Assembly: GCF_040939455.1 (NCBI RefSeq)
Contig: NC_134117.1
Coordinates: 65,618,501-65,682,500 of the forward strand
DNA length: 64,000 nucleotides
Reading direction: 5' to 3'
Source of the DNA: Microcebus murinus
Lineage: Eukaryota; Chordata; Mammalia; Primates; Cheirogaleidae
Shown here piece after piece: positions 25,060-37,149 of this stretch; positions within the stretch are counted from its first letter, which is position 1; the number at the start of each line of letters is the position of its first letter. The position numbers and the translations under genes are program-made. The notes beneath the pieces are model-generated. The model did no database searches, had not been told where the DNA came from, and saw only the letters and a list, made by a program, of their open reading frames with translations.

Positions 25060-27105
25060 ACAAAAGACCCCACAAAAACCTACAGCAAATATTAAACTTA
25101 ATGAGGAAAGATTAAATGTTTTTGTCCTAAACTTGGGAACAATGCAAAGTTATCCACACTCACCACTCTTACTCAGTATAGTGCATGAAGATTAGCCAAT
25201 GTAGTGAGGCAGGAGATAGAAATAAAAGGCATTTTTATTTTCAGATGACATTATAGTTTACCTAGAAAATCCTAAGGATTCTATAAGAATATTCCTATAA
25301 CTGTTAATCATAATTGAGTTTAGCATTCATTCAAGGTACAAAATCAACACACAAAAATGCTTCTTATTTCTCTACATAATGACTAGTTACAAACTGGAAT
25401 TATTAAAATAATATTAAATATATTTATAAAAATACTTAGGTGTAAATGTAAGAAGGTCTATTTAGGATATACTGAAGAGTATAAGGAGCTGATGAGAGAA
25501 ATTAAAGAAGATTTATTAATAGATAAATATAAAATAAGATGACCTAGATAAATATAATCATGTGGTGTTTAGATTGAAAGACTCAATGTAGTGAAGACAT
25601 CATTCCACTTCAAAGTGATTTATCTATTTAATGCAATACCAATCAAAATTCCAGTAGGATGTTTTTGTAGGCATAGATAAGCTGATTCTAAAATTTATAT
25701 GGAAGGGCGAAGTAGAATAGTTAAAAACAATTTTGAAAAAGCAGAACAAAGCTGGAAGAGTTCCAGCGCCCCATTTTAAAGCTACAGCACTCAGGACACT
25801 GCATTATTGGCCAAAGGACAATCAGCTACATCATTGGAACATAGTAGAAACTACAGAAAAGAAATGAACCTATGTAAAGATAGACTTTTGATCTAAAGTA
25901 GTTCAGTGGAGGAATCTTTCCATAAATGCTTTTGGAACCATTAACCATTCATACATTAAAAAACACACAAAAAGAACCTTGAATAAAATTTCACATTATA
26001 CAAAGATTATTCTAAGATAGACCTTAGGTGTAATTGTAAAGTGGGAAACTGTAAAACTTTTAGAAGAAAATATATAAAAGAAAATTTTTGTGACCTGAGA
26101 GTTAGGTGAAGAGTTATTAGAATTTATGCTTAAAAGTATATACCAAGTAGAAAACGTAAATAAAAAATGTATAAGGGGCCGGGCGCTGTGGCTCACGCCT
26201 GTAATCCTAGCTCTTGGGAGGCCGAGGCGGGCGGATTGCTCAAGGTCAGGAGTTCAAAACCAGCCTGAGCAAGAGCGAGACCCCGTCTCTACTATAAATA
26301 GAAAGAAATTAATTGGCCAACTGATATATATATAAAAAAATTAGCCGGGCATGGTGGCGCATGCCTATAGTCCCAGCTACCCGGGAGGCTGAGGCAGAAG
26401 GATCACTTGAGCCCAGGAGTTTGAGGTTGCTGTGAGCTAGGCTGACGCCACGGCACTCACTCTAGCCTGGGCAACAAAGCGAGACTCTGTCTCAAAAAAA
26501 AAAAAAAAAAAAAAAAAAAAATGTATAAGGGACTTGAATAGACATGTCACCAAAAAGAATATAAGAATGGCACATAAGCTCATGAAAGTATGTTCAGCAT
26601 CATTAGCAAATTCAGGCCATTCTGAAACCCAGTGCATACCTATTGGAATAGCTGAAATAAAGATAACTAACAATGCTAAGAGCTGATGAGGGTGTGGAAC
26701 AACTAAAAGTCTCATTCATTGCTGTTGGAATTTATAGCAACTCTGAAGAATGACCCTAGCAGTTTCTTAGGAAGTAAACGTACACTCACTATATCACCCA
26801 GCAATCCTACTTGTAGGTATTTGCCCTAGGGAAATGCGAGCTTATATTCCACACTAAAACTTGTACGTGAATCTTCATAGTAACTTCATTTATAATAGGT
26901 AAAAACTGGAAAAAATCAAAATGTCCCTCAGTGAGTAAATGGATACACAAAATAGTACATCCATGTAGTGGAACACTCCTCAGCAGTAACAAGAAACTAA
27001 TTATTGATATATTCAGTAACTTAGATGAACGTTAAAGGCTTTATGCTGAGTGAAAGAAGTCACTCTCAAAAGGTTACTCATAATTCATGATTTCATTTAT
27101 ATGAC
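25060..27105 (+). repeat. Sense L1 remnant (ORF2 end and 3' region) with nested Alu
   Basis: Forward L1: 'ttcagatgacattatagttt' at about 25240 encodes the reverse-transcriptase A-D-D core in a broken frame. 'caaaatcaacacacaaaaat', 'aatttatatggaagggcgaa' and 'aaatggatacacaaaatagt' follow in L1 order. Multiple stops; dead. The 3' end is lost into the pyrimidine tract at 27110. Confidence 0.8.
26177..26520 (+). repeat. Young strepsirrhine Alu, complete
   Basis: Full-length forward Alu (ggccgggcgctgtggctcac to a 28-base A tail), with the internal spacer 'aattggccaactgatatata'. TSD aaaaaatgtataagg on both sides (from 26162 and ending near 26530). It carries the diagnostic shortened block 'cctagctcttgggagg', shared with the Alu at 36553. 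Confidence 0.96.
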
Positions 27106-27109
27106 TTTC

Positions 27110-27179
27110 TTTATTTCTGTCTTTCTTGTCTTATCTTTCTTGTCTTATCTTTCTTGTCTTATCTTTCTTGTCTTTCTTT

Positions 27180-27257
<78 letters not shown>

Positions 27258-27490
27258 TTCCTTCCTTCCTTCCTTCCTTCCTTCCTTCCTTCCTTCCTTC
27301 CTTCCTTCCTTCCTTCCTTCCTTCCTTCCTTCCTTCCTTCCTTCCTTCCTTCTTTCCCTTTCCCTTTCCCTTTCCCTTTCCCTTTCCCTTTCCCTTTCCC
27401 TTTCCCTTTCCCTTTCCCTTTTTCCCTTTCCCTTTCCCTTTCCCTTTCCCTTTCCCTTTCCCTTTCCCTTTCCCTTTCCCTTTTCTTTTT
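27110..27490 (+). repeat. Compound pyrimidine microsatellite: CTTT, then CCTT, then CCCTTT
   Basis: In order: imperfect cttatctttcttgt units, pure (CTTT)n from about 27180, (CCTT)n from about 27254, and hexameric (CCCTTT)n from about 27352 to 27482. The minus strand is pure purine. It abuts the poly-T (tail) end of the Alu at 27484, from which it probably grew. The long Ser/Phe/Pro ORFs here are artefacts. Confidence 0.97.
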
Positions 27491-27745
27491 TTGACAGAGT
27501 CTCGCTGTGTTGCCCGGGTGAGAGTGCTGTGGTGTCAGCCTAGCTCACAGCAACCTCAAACTCCTGGGCTCAGGTGATCCTCCTGCCTCAGCCTTCAAAG
27601 TAGCTGGGACTACAAGCATGCACCACCATGCCGGGCTAATTTTTTCTATATTTATTTTGAGTTGTCGGTTAATTTCTTTGTTTTTTTTTTGTTTTGTTTT
27701 TTTTTTTAGTAGAGATGGGGTCTTGCTCTTGCTCAGGCTGGTCTG
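27484..27745 (-). repeat. Alu, head-truncated
   Basis: Reverse Alu from 'ctttttttgacagagtctcg' to 'gctcaggctggtctgag'; the last portion toward the 5' head is absent. Confidence 0.88.
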
Positions 27746-28675
27746 AGAGAATTTTTTTGGGTAAAGTAATGGTTTTGCATCATTATAATGTTGGTGTTTA
27801 GACAAATCTATATACGATTTAAAATTTAGAAACTGTACACCCCCCCAAATTAATTCTACAGTATGATAATTAAAACAAACTAACAAATGAACGATGGTGT
27901 TGTTCATTTATCAAAAGCATTTAGGCTTTCTCCAACTTATAGTGAAGGAGAAACATGTGAAGGTAGCACTGACCCACTATCTTATGGTTTACTTAAATGG
28001 AAAAGCGTTCTTAGAGTCCAAGGAAGTTCTGTGGTAATTCTGCTAATAATGTGCTCATTCAGAGTTTTAATTCCACTGTGTGTTATGGAAAGCCTCTGGA
28101 AGCCAGAGAATATATAGATTTAGGTTTTCATTGTCATACTCTCAGCTAATGATTGCGTTAGAAGGTCTGCTAACTAAAAGGTGTATGTGGATGTTGGAGC
28201 CCAGCAAGTGCAGGACTGCCAGTTAGAGAAAGAGGCTGCCACAGTAAACACGAAACAGAAACTCTTTCCCATGTTAACCAATCTCCACACTACATAGCTT
28301 CCTTTCTTCCTGTGATAATGTAGTTCTTACCTTGTGCAGATGAGTTTTAAGCTGGTGGAAGAAAAATTATAGTAATTAATTTTTCCTTCTTTCTTTGCCT
28401 GGACCCTTACTATAAGGCTTAAAAATATCTCTGATGTAACTCTTCTCAAAATCTGATATTGGAGAAACATAGACCTTCTTTAAAGATGAACAGGAGAAAA
28501 ATTGAGTCAGATATTAGAATCCAGTCATCTTCCTGTGCAGTGTCTCTCTTGTCACACTCATTATTGAGTATCTTCTAGTTGTCATTTATTTGGTAATGAC
28601 TCCCATACCTCAAATCTCTTTGTTCACCTCCAGACCCCTATATTCAGTTATCTGCAGGACATGTCTTGTCAAAGA
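27746..28675. other. Intronic stretch with no recognised feature
   Basis: No exon or RNA gene. 28180-28300 (gatgttggagcccagcaagt) may be an old repeat that I cannot name. Confidence 0.35.
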
Positions 28676-28862
28676 TGCAGGAGACAGCCCAGCATGGTGG
28701 TGCATGCTTGTAGTTCCAGCTTCTTGCCTGTGGTCCCAGCTTCTCATCTATGGTCCCAGCTGCTAATGAGGCTAAGGTTGGAGGATTGCTTGAGCTCAGG
28801 AGTTCAAGGCCAGCCTGGGAAACATAGCAAGACCCTGCCTCTAAAAAGGAAAAAAAAAAAAA
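28676..28862 (+). repeat. Alu/FLAM-type monomer with internal 20-bp triplication
   Basis: Forward monomer-like Alu (agcatggtggtgcatgcttg to cctgcctctaaaaag plus A tail). Exactly inside it, three 20-bp units follow one another at 28711-28730, 28731-28750 and 28751-28770 (tggtcccagcttctcatcta-type). Confidence 0.8.
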
Positions 28863-29379
28863 AGATTAGGAGGCATAAAAAAAAAAAGGAGCAGGCATAT
28901 CTAAATTATAAGGCTCCAAAACTATATATTAATTTTTTTATCTTCTCTCATACCTGTCCCTCCTTTTTTTGTTTTTGCTTCCATCCTTGTTTTATTGTTG
29001 TATTTTATTTTTTCCAGCTATATTTAGCTTGGCCTTCATTTTATTTATGCTTTCAGTTAATAAGCATCATGCATCTGTTTCTTGAGCCAGGAACTAAGGG
29101 AGGCAAATCCATGGCTCGTTGCTTATTCTCAGTTAATTTGACCCTATAGATTCTAACTCCTCATAGGTCTCAGAACTGCTTATTCTTCATTCTTACTGAC
29201 ATAGATTAAAATCAGGCCACCTTTATATGTCACATGGATTCTGTAATAGCCACACAACTGGTTTCCCTGTCCCACTTCAATCCATTCTCTACATTGAAGC
29301 CAGAATAATATTTCTCTAATGCAAATCTTAATTTATCACTTCTTAAAACTCTTTAGTCTTGTTTGCCTGGGTATATTTT

Positions 29380-29760
29380 GTACCCAGAATAGTACGTTGC
29401 ATATATCGATATTTATATTTGTGAAATTGTTGAGAGTATGTCTTGTGGTTGCTACGTGGAGGAGCACGATCAACCCCCTCCCCCAAATTGGTTAGATGCC
29501 AAGACAGATGGTGCTGTGTATGTACCAAGAGTGTTTGAAAAGGTTTATTATTCACAAAATGAGTCTTTCTGGGGAGAGCAGTGCGGTCACTGAAGCTGGT
29601 GCAGAGTGGCTTGTATGAAAGGAAAGGAGGGTGGCTCTGGTTTTTATTGTGAATAGGGGATGGGCCAGGTTGAGGGGGTCCCACATTCAGGCTGGGTTTG
29701 TGCGATTTGAATTTCCCTGCTGATGCCAGAGGAGGTAGACAGTATCTAACCCCAAATTTT
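29380..29760 (-). repeat. LTR-like sequence, reverse orientation
   Basis: On the minus strand a pyrimidine-rich, GC-richer block contains 'aataataaaccttttcaaac' (polyadenylation signal plus R-like sequence, about 29535-29555). The pattern suits a solo ERV LTR. The 113-codon minus-strand ORF across it has no recognisable domain. Confidence 0.4.
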
Positions 29761-30034
29761 ACTTATTATAAAGCTACCATGTCCTTATTATAGAAAAATT
29801 AAAAAGAATATAAAGAGCATAATCATGTATTATCTCTTATATTAGAAGATTATAACAATCCTTTGATTTGTCACCTTCCAGATATTTAAATGTGTTTTTC
29901 AGCATTAAAGGTGTTGTCATATTGTGTATATATATATGTAATCTGCTTCCACTTCCTCCATTTTACAGAGCATCTTTCTGTGTGAAGTTTCTAAAACATC
30001 ATATGTAATAATTTATTGATATATATAGATGGCT

Positions 30035-30051
30035 CCCCCCCCCCCCCCCCC
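30035..30051 (+). repeat. Run of 17 C
   Basis: Uninterrupted C17 followed by gcccc. Such runs are length-unstable and sequencing-error prone. Confidence 0.95.
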
Positions 30052-30150
30052 GCCCCATCCACTTTGTGTTCTTCCTTCTGTGTTCCCCTTTCTTTTATAC
30101 TGGCCTTTCTTAGTAACTTCTCGAAGTGATAAAGTTATTCCATCACTTTT

Positions 30151-30482
<332 letters not shown>

Positions 30483-30573
30483 TTATTCCATCACTTTTTA
30501 AAACAACAACAACACTTCATTATGAACTGAAAGGTACAGAAAACTACATGAAACAAATGTAGAGTTTAGTTAG

Positions 30574-31022
<449 letters not shown>

Positions 31023-31038
31023 CTGCCTTTGATTCTTT

Positions 31039-33365
31039 GTTGTAGCCTTAGTTGTCACATCTGGCCTTCGGCATGCAATACCATCTTGTTTCACACAATT
31101 TCAGATACACACAAACAAATTGCCAAATGTTTTTATAGAGGATATAATTTTTTTGGTAAAATTACCTAAGTCATAATGCTTATTGCAGAAAATGAGAAAA
31201 CATAGGTACTCTAATAGAGAAAAAGAAGAAGAACATCACATAATTCTAAAATAGAGTTAATCTGTGTTTTGGTTTCCTTTTAGCTTTTTTTAATGTTGAA
31301 AATTATACATTGTTTTTTTCATAAAATAGATAATTTTGTACATGCAGTTTTGGAGACCTGCTTTTTGTTGTTGTTATGAACATCCAGTCCTTTTCTGTGG
31401 AAGGAATGTACTTCTCTTTTAAGATGAAAAACATTTTGTTTTTATATTGATACTTCACACTCAAATTCAGAAACAGAGTTATTACTTAATTTCATTGTTC
31501 TTATATCTATTCTCCTTTTTTTTCTAAGATAAGAATCCATTTTTTAACAAATATCAATACAATATTTCATTTATATTCATGTATGCACACCATTTCAAAA
31601 TAATAATTCCAGTACTACCACCGATAATATAATTACCAAAAAATTTACAAATTTTTTCTCCTCCTTGAAGTAATTTCTAGTGTTATGGCATCAGCTTGAT
31701 ACATAGTTAGATCCATTTTTATTTCTTTTTGTTTTTGGTTTATGGGGTTTATTGTAGCATATTTTTGAGAGCAAAGGATTAGAAAAAACTTTTTCTCCCC
31801 AGTTAACATCTTTCCATGTTTATAAGTCTATATTATCTTTTTAAAGAACAACAGAGCATTCCATTGCATGACTGTGCTATACTTTCTGTTTGACTATTTT
31901 TCTATTGTTGAACCTTTAGGCTGTTTCTACTTTTTTCCATTCTGAACAATTTTGCAAGTGCGTTGTGAATGCTATTTACACATACATTTGGTTCATTTGT
32001 CTGACTGTTTCTAAGGAATAAATTCTTAAGAAGATAGTTTGAACATCACTAGAAAAAAAATTCTTAAGAAGGAAAAAAATCATCTTTTTAAGAAAAGCTC
32101 TAGTGAAATTTTGATAAATCGGCCTCCAGAACATGTGTATTGAATCTATTCCTATTTGCAGTACAGATGAGTACTATATTCTTCTAATTTATGATAAATC
32201 AACATGGGTGTTAGCTTTCTTTCCTGCATCATATTTATTGACCATTTATTTATACTTGTGAGTTGTCATTATACACTTTGCTAATTTTTTTCCTGTGTTC
32301 ATCTTTTTTCTATATATTAAAACTATATAGATAGCATAGCAAAGTATATTCTAACTTATCAGCAATAAGTTAGGGTATACTTTAAAATACCTAAAGGAGT
32401 GAAATTAGGATGTTCTTATTAACACAAAGAAATGATAAATGCCTGAAGTGATAGATACCCCAATTACCCTGATTTGGTTAATTCACATTCTACACTTGTA
32501 TCAAAACATCATATATGCCCCATAATGATATAAGAACTATTATGTACCCACAATAATTTTTTTTAAAGACTGTATATTAAGGAAAGCAAATGTCTCCATG
32601 ATGGGAAGAGATTCTGAGAAATTTCTCTTTCTTGTGCCAAGGTTAAATAATTATCCAGAGATTTTTTTAAATCTCTGTTTTTAAAACTCTGGTTGGGTTT
32701 TGGAGAACCCAACAACACAAAATTGGCAGTATTTGAATGGAATACCTGACATAGGAAACAGTTTTAATTTTATTCATATTATCTATAATAAAATAGATAT
32801 TCCTATCCTAGATGAGTTTTTTCTTGGTTATGATCTCTCAGTTATTTAAAAATGTGTGGACATATGATCATTTTCTTATATATACTAAGGGAATGTCTTA
32901 TAATATTGGATCAGTTCTTAGATTGTAAGGATCCACCAGTGGGCTATAGGTCAAACTGAATTCATTACCTTAATCTTAGTTTTTGATGAATCAGTTATTT
33001 ACATTTGAGAACAACCATCTTTGAAAACAAAATACTGCTTTTCTAAGGAGAGATGATAGCTGTTAAGGTTGCAGATAAAACCCAACAGGGACTGTTTATG
33101 CCAGTTAGAGTAGTCTAGTCCTATCACAGGAAAAACACCCAACAAATTAAATCAAACCAAAGAGCTGGTAGGGTGCTGATGGTAGTAGGAGTGAGAGTTT
33201 GGCACAAGAAAGGAAATGGAACACTCACATCATTACAGGCTTATTTCATTATTTTATATAAGGGTTCCATTCTCCTTGGAATAATAAAATATAAACTCTC
33301 ATACCAAATATGAATAAATTTTGGGTGATTCTTCACTCTTTTTGATTATTTATGTTATCATAGAA
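31039..33365. other. Intronic stretch, mostly unclassified
   Basis: 31260-32070 contains L1-3'-end-like text ('ttccattgcatgactgtgct', 'ttgaacctttaggctgtttc'), too diverged for a firm call. The rest shows no exon, RNA gene or clear repeat. Confidence 0.4.
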
Positions 33366-33565
33366 GTTGTTAAAAGCATGGGCTCAGGAGCTAGACCTCC
33401 TGTGTTTACATCCTATTTTGGCCAGGTATTTAGGTTCTCTGCAATAGTTTGATAATATGAGGATGGAATTAGTCACTAACTCATAGAGTTATTTTGAAGA
33501 TTAAATAAATAAATTAATATTTTTAAAGTGGTTAGAACAATATTTGGCACGTTAGTGAACACTGT
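33366..33565. repeat. MIR-like fragment
   Basis: 'agcatgggctcaggagctag', 'tcatagagttattttgaaga' and 'gtggttagaacaatatttgg' follow the MIR order. It lies 270 bp upstream of the first exon. Confidence 0.65.
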
Positions 33566-33831
33566 GTAAGTTTTTTAAACATGAAAATAAAAATCTACTG
33601 GGGAGGGATGTTAGGAGGGAGGATGACTAGAAGAAGGATGTTACAAAAAGCTTAATTAAATAAACCAATTGAATTTATTTTTATTATGCTTAAAATTTTA
33701 AAGGTCTGCTTTATTCTTATAGGGCAAACAGAGTAAATCCAAGATATCTTGTGGTGATATCTTAAAAAACTAATGGTTATACGTATCCTTTGGGCTAGGT
33801 TATAGTATTTTTTTACTGCTTTTGTTAACAG

Positions 33832-33922
33832 GATATTCTGAATAATCTTGAATCATGTGACCTTGAGGATGATGACCTTATGCTTGATGTGGATCTGCCT
33901 GAGGATGCACCTCTTGAAAATG
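33832..33922 (+). CDS. CCSER2: CCSER2 internal coding exon (acidic segment)
   Basis: This is a 91-nt internal exon. The acceptor is a T-rich tract ending in 'gttaacag' and the donor is G|GTAAGT. Only one frame is open, because the other two meet TGA or TAA within four codons, so it starts in phase 0 and ends one base into a codon. The 30 whole codons begin DILNNLESCDLEDDDLML and are strongly acidic (11 Asp/Glu in 27). CCSER2 (FAM190B, Gcap14 in mouse) is a coiled-coil serine-rich protein reported to associate with microtubules; that role is family knowledge and not visible here. I name the gene from recall of the LMLDVDLPEDAPLEN segment joined to the next two exons. The paralogue CCSER1 is the main alternative. 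The exon number is not assigned. Confidence 0.8.
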
Positions 33923-34480
33923 GTAAGTTGGGATAATATTGAACCTCCAGAGGAATATACTTGGGGTACTTCACTAAAGCCAATTTGATATTTTTTACTT
34001 GAAGACTTCTTAATCTCAGTAGAATCTTTCAGACTAAGAATTAATCTTAAGTGATAGAAAATAAGTTCATTTGCAAATTAACTTAAATGTTTCAAACATG
34101 ATTTTATAGGTCTTAGATATGATTCTGTATGATCTAATAACATCCTATATTTATAAGTGGTAGATGAGATTTTCCTTTTTTTTTCCTGTGTACATGCCCA
34201 GTATTTCCTCACTTTGAATTATTTTGATTTTAAGAAATATATTTAGAGAAACTTATTTGATTTTTGAAACAGTATACTAATTTGATAAATATTTTTAAAA
34301 GATCAATTCTGGGAAAATGGTGACCTTCTGTATGGTTCATTCTGTTCTTTTTACTAACAATTCTAGTCTATCTTCCTCTCTGGATCTTATTAACTACTGG
34401 GATGGCACATTAGATAATCCATATGCAAGAGGGGCTTGGGTTCTCTTGTCCCTAATGACTTACCATTTGTAGAATTTTCC
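33923..34480. other. Intron start with no recognised feature
   Basis: Immediately 3' of the GTAAGT donor; no repeat recognised. Confidence 0.4.
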
Positions 34481-34484
34481 ATCT

Positions 34485-35240
34485 TAAGAACTGGTTGAGA
34501 ACCAGAGACCAGCATAAGACAGCCCTTGGGGCAAGTGTTGAAATGAGATCCTCCTGGGGGAGAGGAATGCTCCAGAGATGTGAGGATTTACTGTGAGTCA
34601 GCACTTGCCTGGGCTCCTAGGCTTCCCAGGGCTAGGGATAAACTATAAGGGTGAGTGGAGTCTTTTTTATCCATGGTGCTAGAAAAATGCAAGGCTGTTT
34701 CAGAGAGAGGAGGTGTTTATCCTAGTGCTTCATTGGGATGTTAGGAGCCTGCGTGCTGCTATACTACCAGCTCATATTTGTTTTTATTTTTTTCCTGCTG
34801 GAATGCTGTGTAATAATCAATCTCAAGATCTCAGGTGCTTTCAAAATAAACATTTATTTTTCTCATTTATACATCTGTGGATTAGCTGGGGACAGCTCAG
34901 TCTGTGGGATTGTGTTCAGGTCTACTCCATGTTTCTTCGTTTTGAGACCAGGACTGCTGGGGCAGGTTGTTCTCATGACACATGGCAGAGGTGCAACAGG
35001 GTGAGCAGAAACATGCATATTATGGCTCTTAAAGTCTTGGCTTGGAACCAGCACATTGTTACTTCTAACTACATTCTTTTGGCTAAAGAAAGTCACATGG
35101 CCAAGCCTAACATCATTGGGATTGACAAATATAGTCTGTTCACAGTGAGAGGCTCTGTACGTGACAGACCACATTGGATGTATAATTATGTTAAAAGAGA
35201 TGGTGAAGAGCTGAGGACACTATCCATTCTATCGTAGGAG
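34485..35240. repeat. Old interspersed repeat (family not named)
   Basis: 'catttatacatctgtggatt', 'agctggggacagctcagtct', 'ggctaaagaaagtcacatgg' and 'ccaagcctaacatcattggg' match the order of a common mammalian repeat. A 174-codon + ORF (34713-35237) and two shadow ORFs run through it by chance. Confidence 0.5.
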
Positions 35241-35299
35241 TAAAGAATGTTGTACCTTGTTGTCGTTCTGCTGTTATTTGGGATACTCCAGCAACCAGA

Positions 35300-35640
35300 G
35301 CTGAGTTCCAGTGCTGAGAAAGAAAAATCAAAACCAATACTCAGGAAGAACAGGGAATATAACTGAACTCCCAGGATTAGAGTGACCTAAAGAGATAATA
35401 CTGAGAGTGGTTAGGGAGATTCAGTTGGAGCACAGTGCTTTCTGAAGCTAGAAAAGGAGATTTCTCAACAGAACAATTCAGTAGATGGCAGAACGTATAG
35501 CTGCTGTTGAAATCTGAATTAGTGGCCTGGAAGATCAAGTGGAAAATATTGTAGAACACAGAGGAAAACACTGGAAAATTATAGGAGGGAAAATAATGAA
35601 CCTTGATGATCTAAGAAATTTAATGGGAATTTTTAGGGCT
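35300..35640 (+). repeat. HAL1/L1 ORF1-like fragment
   Basis: 'aaatctgaattagtggcctg' followed by 'gaagatcaagtggaaaatat' resembles the coiled-coil part of HAL1/L1 ORF1 in the sense direction. Short and degenerate. Confidence 0.4.
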
Positions 35641-36207
35641 GGTAATAGGGAGCGAGGATTTACCTTCTTGGAATAAATCACATTTTAGAAAACGTATTTT
35701 ACTTTGACAGAATTATAGTAACTTCTCTTTGGAAACTTTATACCCTTTCTGATCTAAAACAGTAAGTAGAAATGCAATCGTCTTAGAGCCTACCTTTAGT
35801 GCACAACAGAAAGTTATCCATATATTAGATAAAGTAGAATTACAGGGAAATTTTAAATCTTTGAAGTCTCATTTGGGGACTTGTGAAAAGTAGGAGGGAA
35901 CTCCTGGGAACCATCCCATGTTCCCAGTATTATAGAGTTTTCCTAGGAAAAGATAAACAACTATTGGCTATTTCGAGCTAAAGGAACACTAAAGAAAGTA
36001 GAACATGAATTTAAAACATGTAGCCTCTGGAGGCACTAAAGATAAAATAGAATTTAGTTTTGCCACTATAGGAAAGTGGGGAATGATTATTCTTTTTATA
36101 GCTCATAGGTCCCTAATGACTATACCCACCCATTGTATTTTTTGGCTGAGAGGATAGGAATGTTATAAGGACTGGTGGGGCTTTAAGGAGTCTTCTGTAC
36201 TTCTGAC

Positions 36208-36401
36208 CAGGCATCCTCAAACTATGGCCCGAGGGCCACATGCTACTCGCCTAGGACATTTATCCTGCCTGCCAGGTGTTTTTTGCCGCGGCTGCCTGTC
36301 CTGCTTAGCAGCCGACTTGTCCTGGGCCCAGAGTGCACACTTTCCAACCATCTGAGGGACAGTAAATTGGCCCCTTGTTTAAAAAGTTTAAAGGACCCCT
36401 G
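36208..36401. mobile_element. Short non-autonomous hAT transposon (about 194 bp)
   Basis: Imperfect terminal inverted repeats: left CAGGCATCCTCAAACT and, read inward from the right, CAGGGGTCCTTTAAACTT. Imperfect 8-bp target duplication cttctgac (36200-36207) and cttttaac (36402-36409), 6/8 matching, as expected for hAT. The interior is GC-rich, with CpGs ('ttttgccgcggctgcctgtc'). It has no transposase. Confidence 0.75.
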
Positions 36402-36552
36402 CTTTTAACTATTGGTTTTAGTCCTTTTTACTTCTGGTTTTTGATAATATTATGCAAATTTGGGTAGAGATTTGGATTGGTCACTCTGAGCCTCAGCTCC
36501 ACTAATTGTGCTGATATCAGTGGAATTTTTTCCCACAAGAAAACTGGCACCT

Positions 36553-36892
36553 GGCCGGGCGCTGTGGCTCACGCCTGTAATCCTAGCTCTTGGGAGGCTG
36601 AGGCGGGCGGATTGCTCAAGGTCAGGAGTTCAAAACCAGCCTGAGCAAGAGCGAGACCCTGTCTCTACTATAAACAGAAAGAAATTAATTGGCCAACTGA
36701 TATATATATATAAAAAATTAGCCGGGCATAGTGGCACATGCCTGTAGTCCCAGCTACTCGGGAGGCTGAGGCAGAAGGATCACTCGAGCCCAGGAGTTTG
36801 AGGTTGCTGTGAGCTAGGCTGACGCCACGGCACTCACTCTAGCCTGGACAACAAAGTGAGACTCTGTCTCAAAAAAAAAAAAAAAAAAAGAA
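36553..36892 (+). repeat. Young strepsirrhine Alu, complete, 16-bp TSD
   Basis: Forward full-length copy nearly identical to the one at 26177, with the same 'cctagctcttgggagg' block. TSD aagaaaactggcacct at 36537-36552 and 36893-36908. Confidence 0.97.
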
Positions 36893-37149
36893 AAGAAAAC
36901 TGGCACCTCATTGAGATCTTCAGTTTGGGTTTGATTTGTCAAAATTTGCTATGTCCTCATTGTAAACAGGGCAGTGTTCACAGTTTTCATGGAAGATGCT
37001 ATGAGGAGAGTATTTATCTGGCAATTGCATTTGTATAGTAACTCTCCCTATTAAGTAGCATATGTAGTAGTACAAAAGAGAAGAAAATGTTGGTCAAATG
37101 TTTCTTGGATAGTTGTGGGCTAGGACAGTTTGGGGACTATCTGAGAATA

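Noticed and set aside
27050..27577. 120-175-codon + strand ORFs
   Set aside because: Same reason: they read a pyrimidine microsatellite and run into an Alu.
28661..29149. 162-codon + ORF
   Set aside because: Begins in an Alu monomer, reads through its A tail (Lys run) into low-complexity intron.
29343..29684. 113-codon minus-strand ORF
   Set aside because: Sits in an LTR-like repeat, no recognisable family, no promoter or homologous motif visible.
34713..35237. 174-codon + ORF just after the first exon
   Set aside because: It lies wholly in an old interspersed repeat, has no domain and no splice context, and two other frames there are also open by chance.
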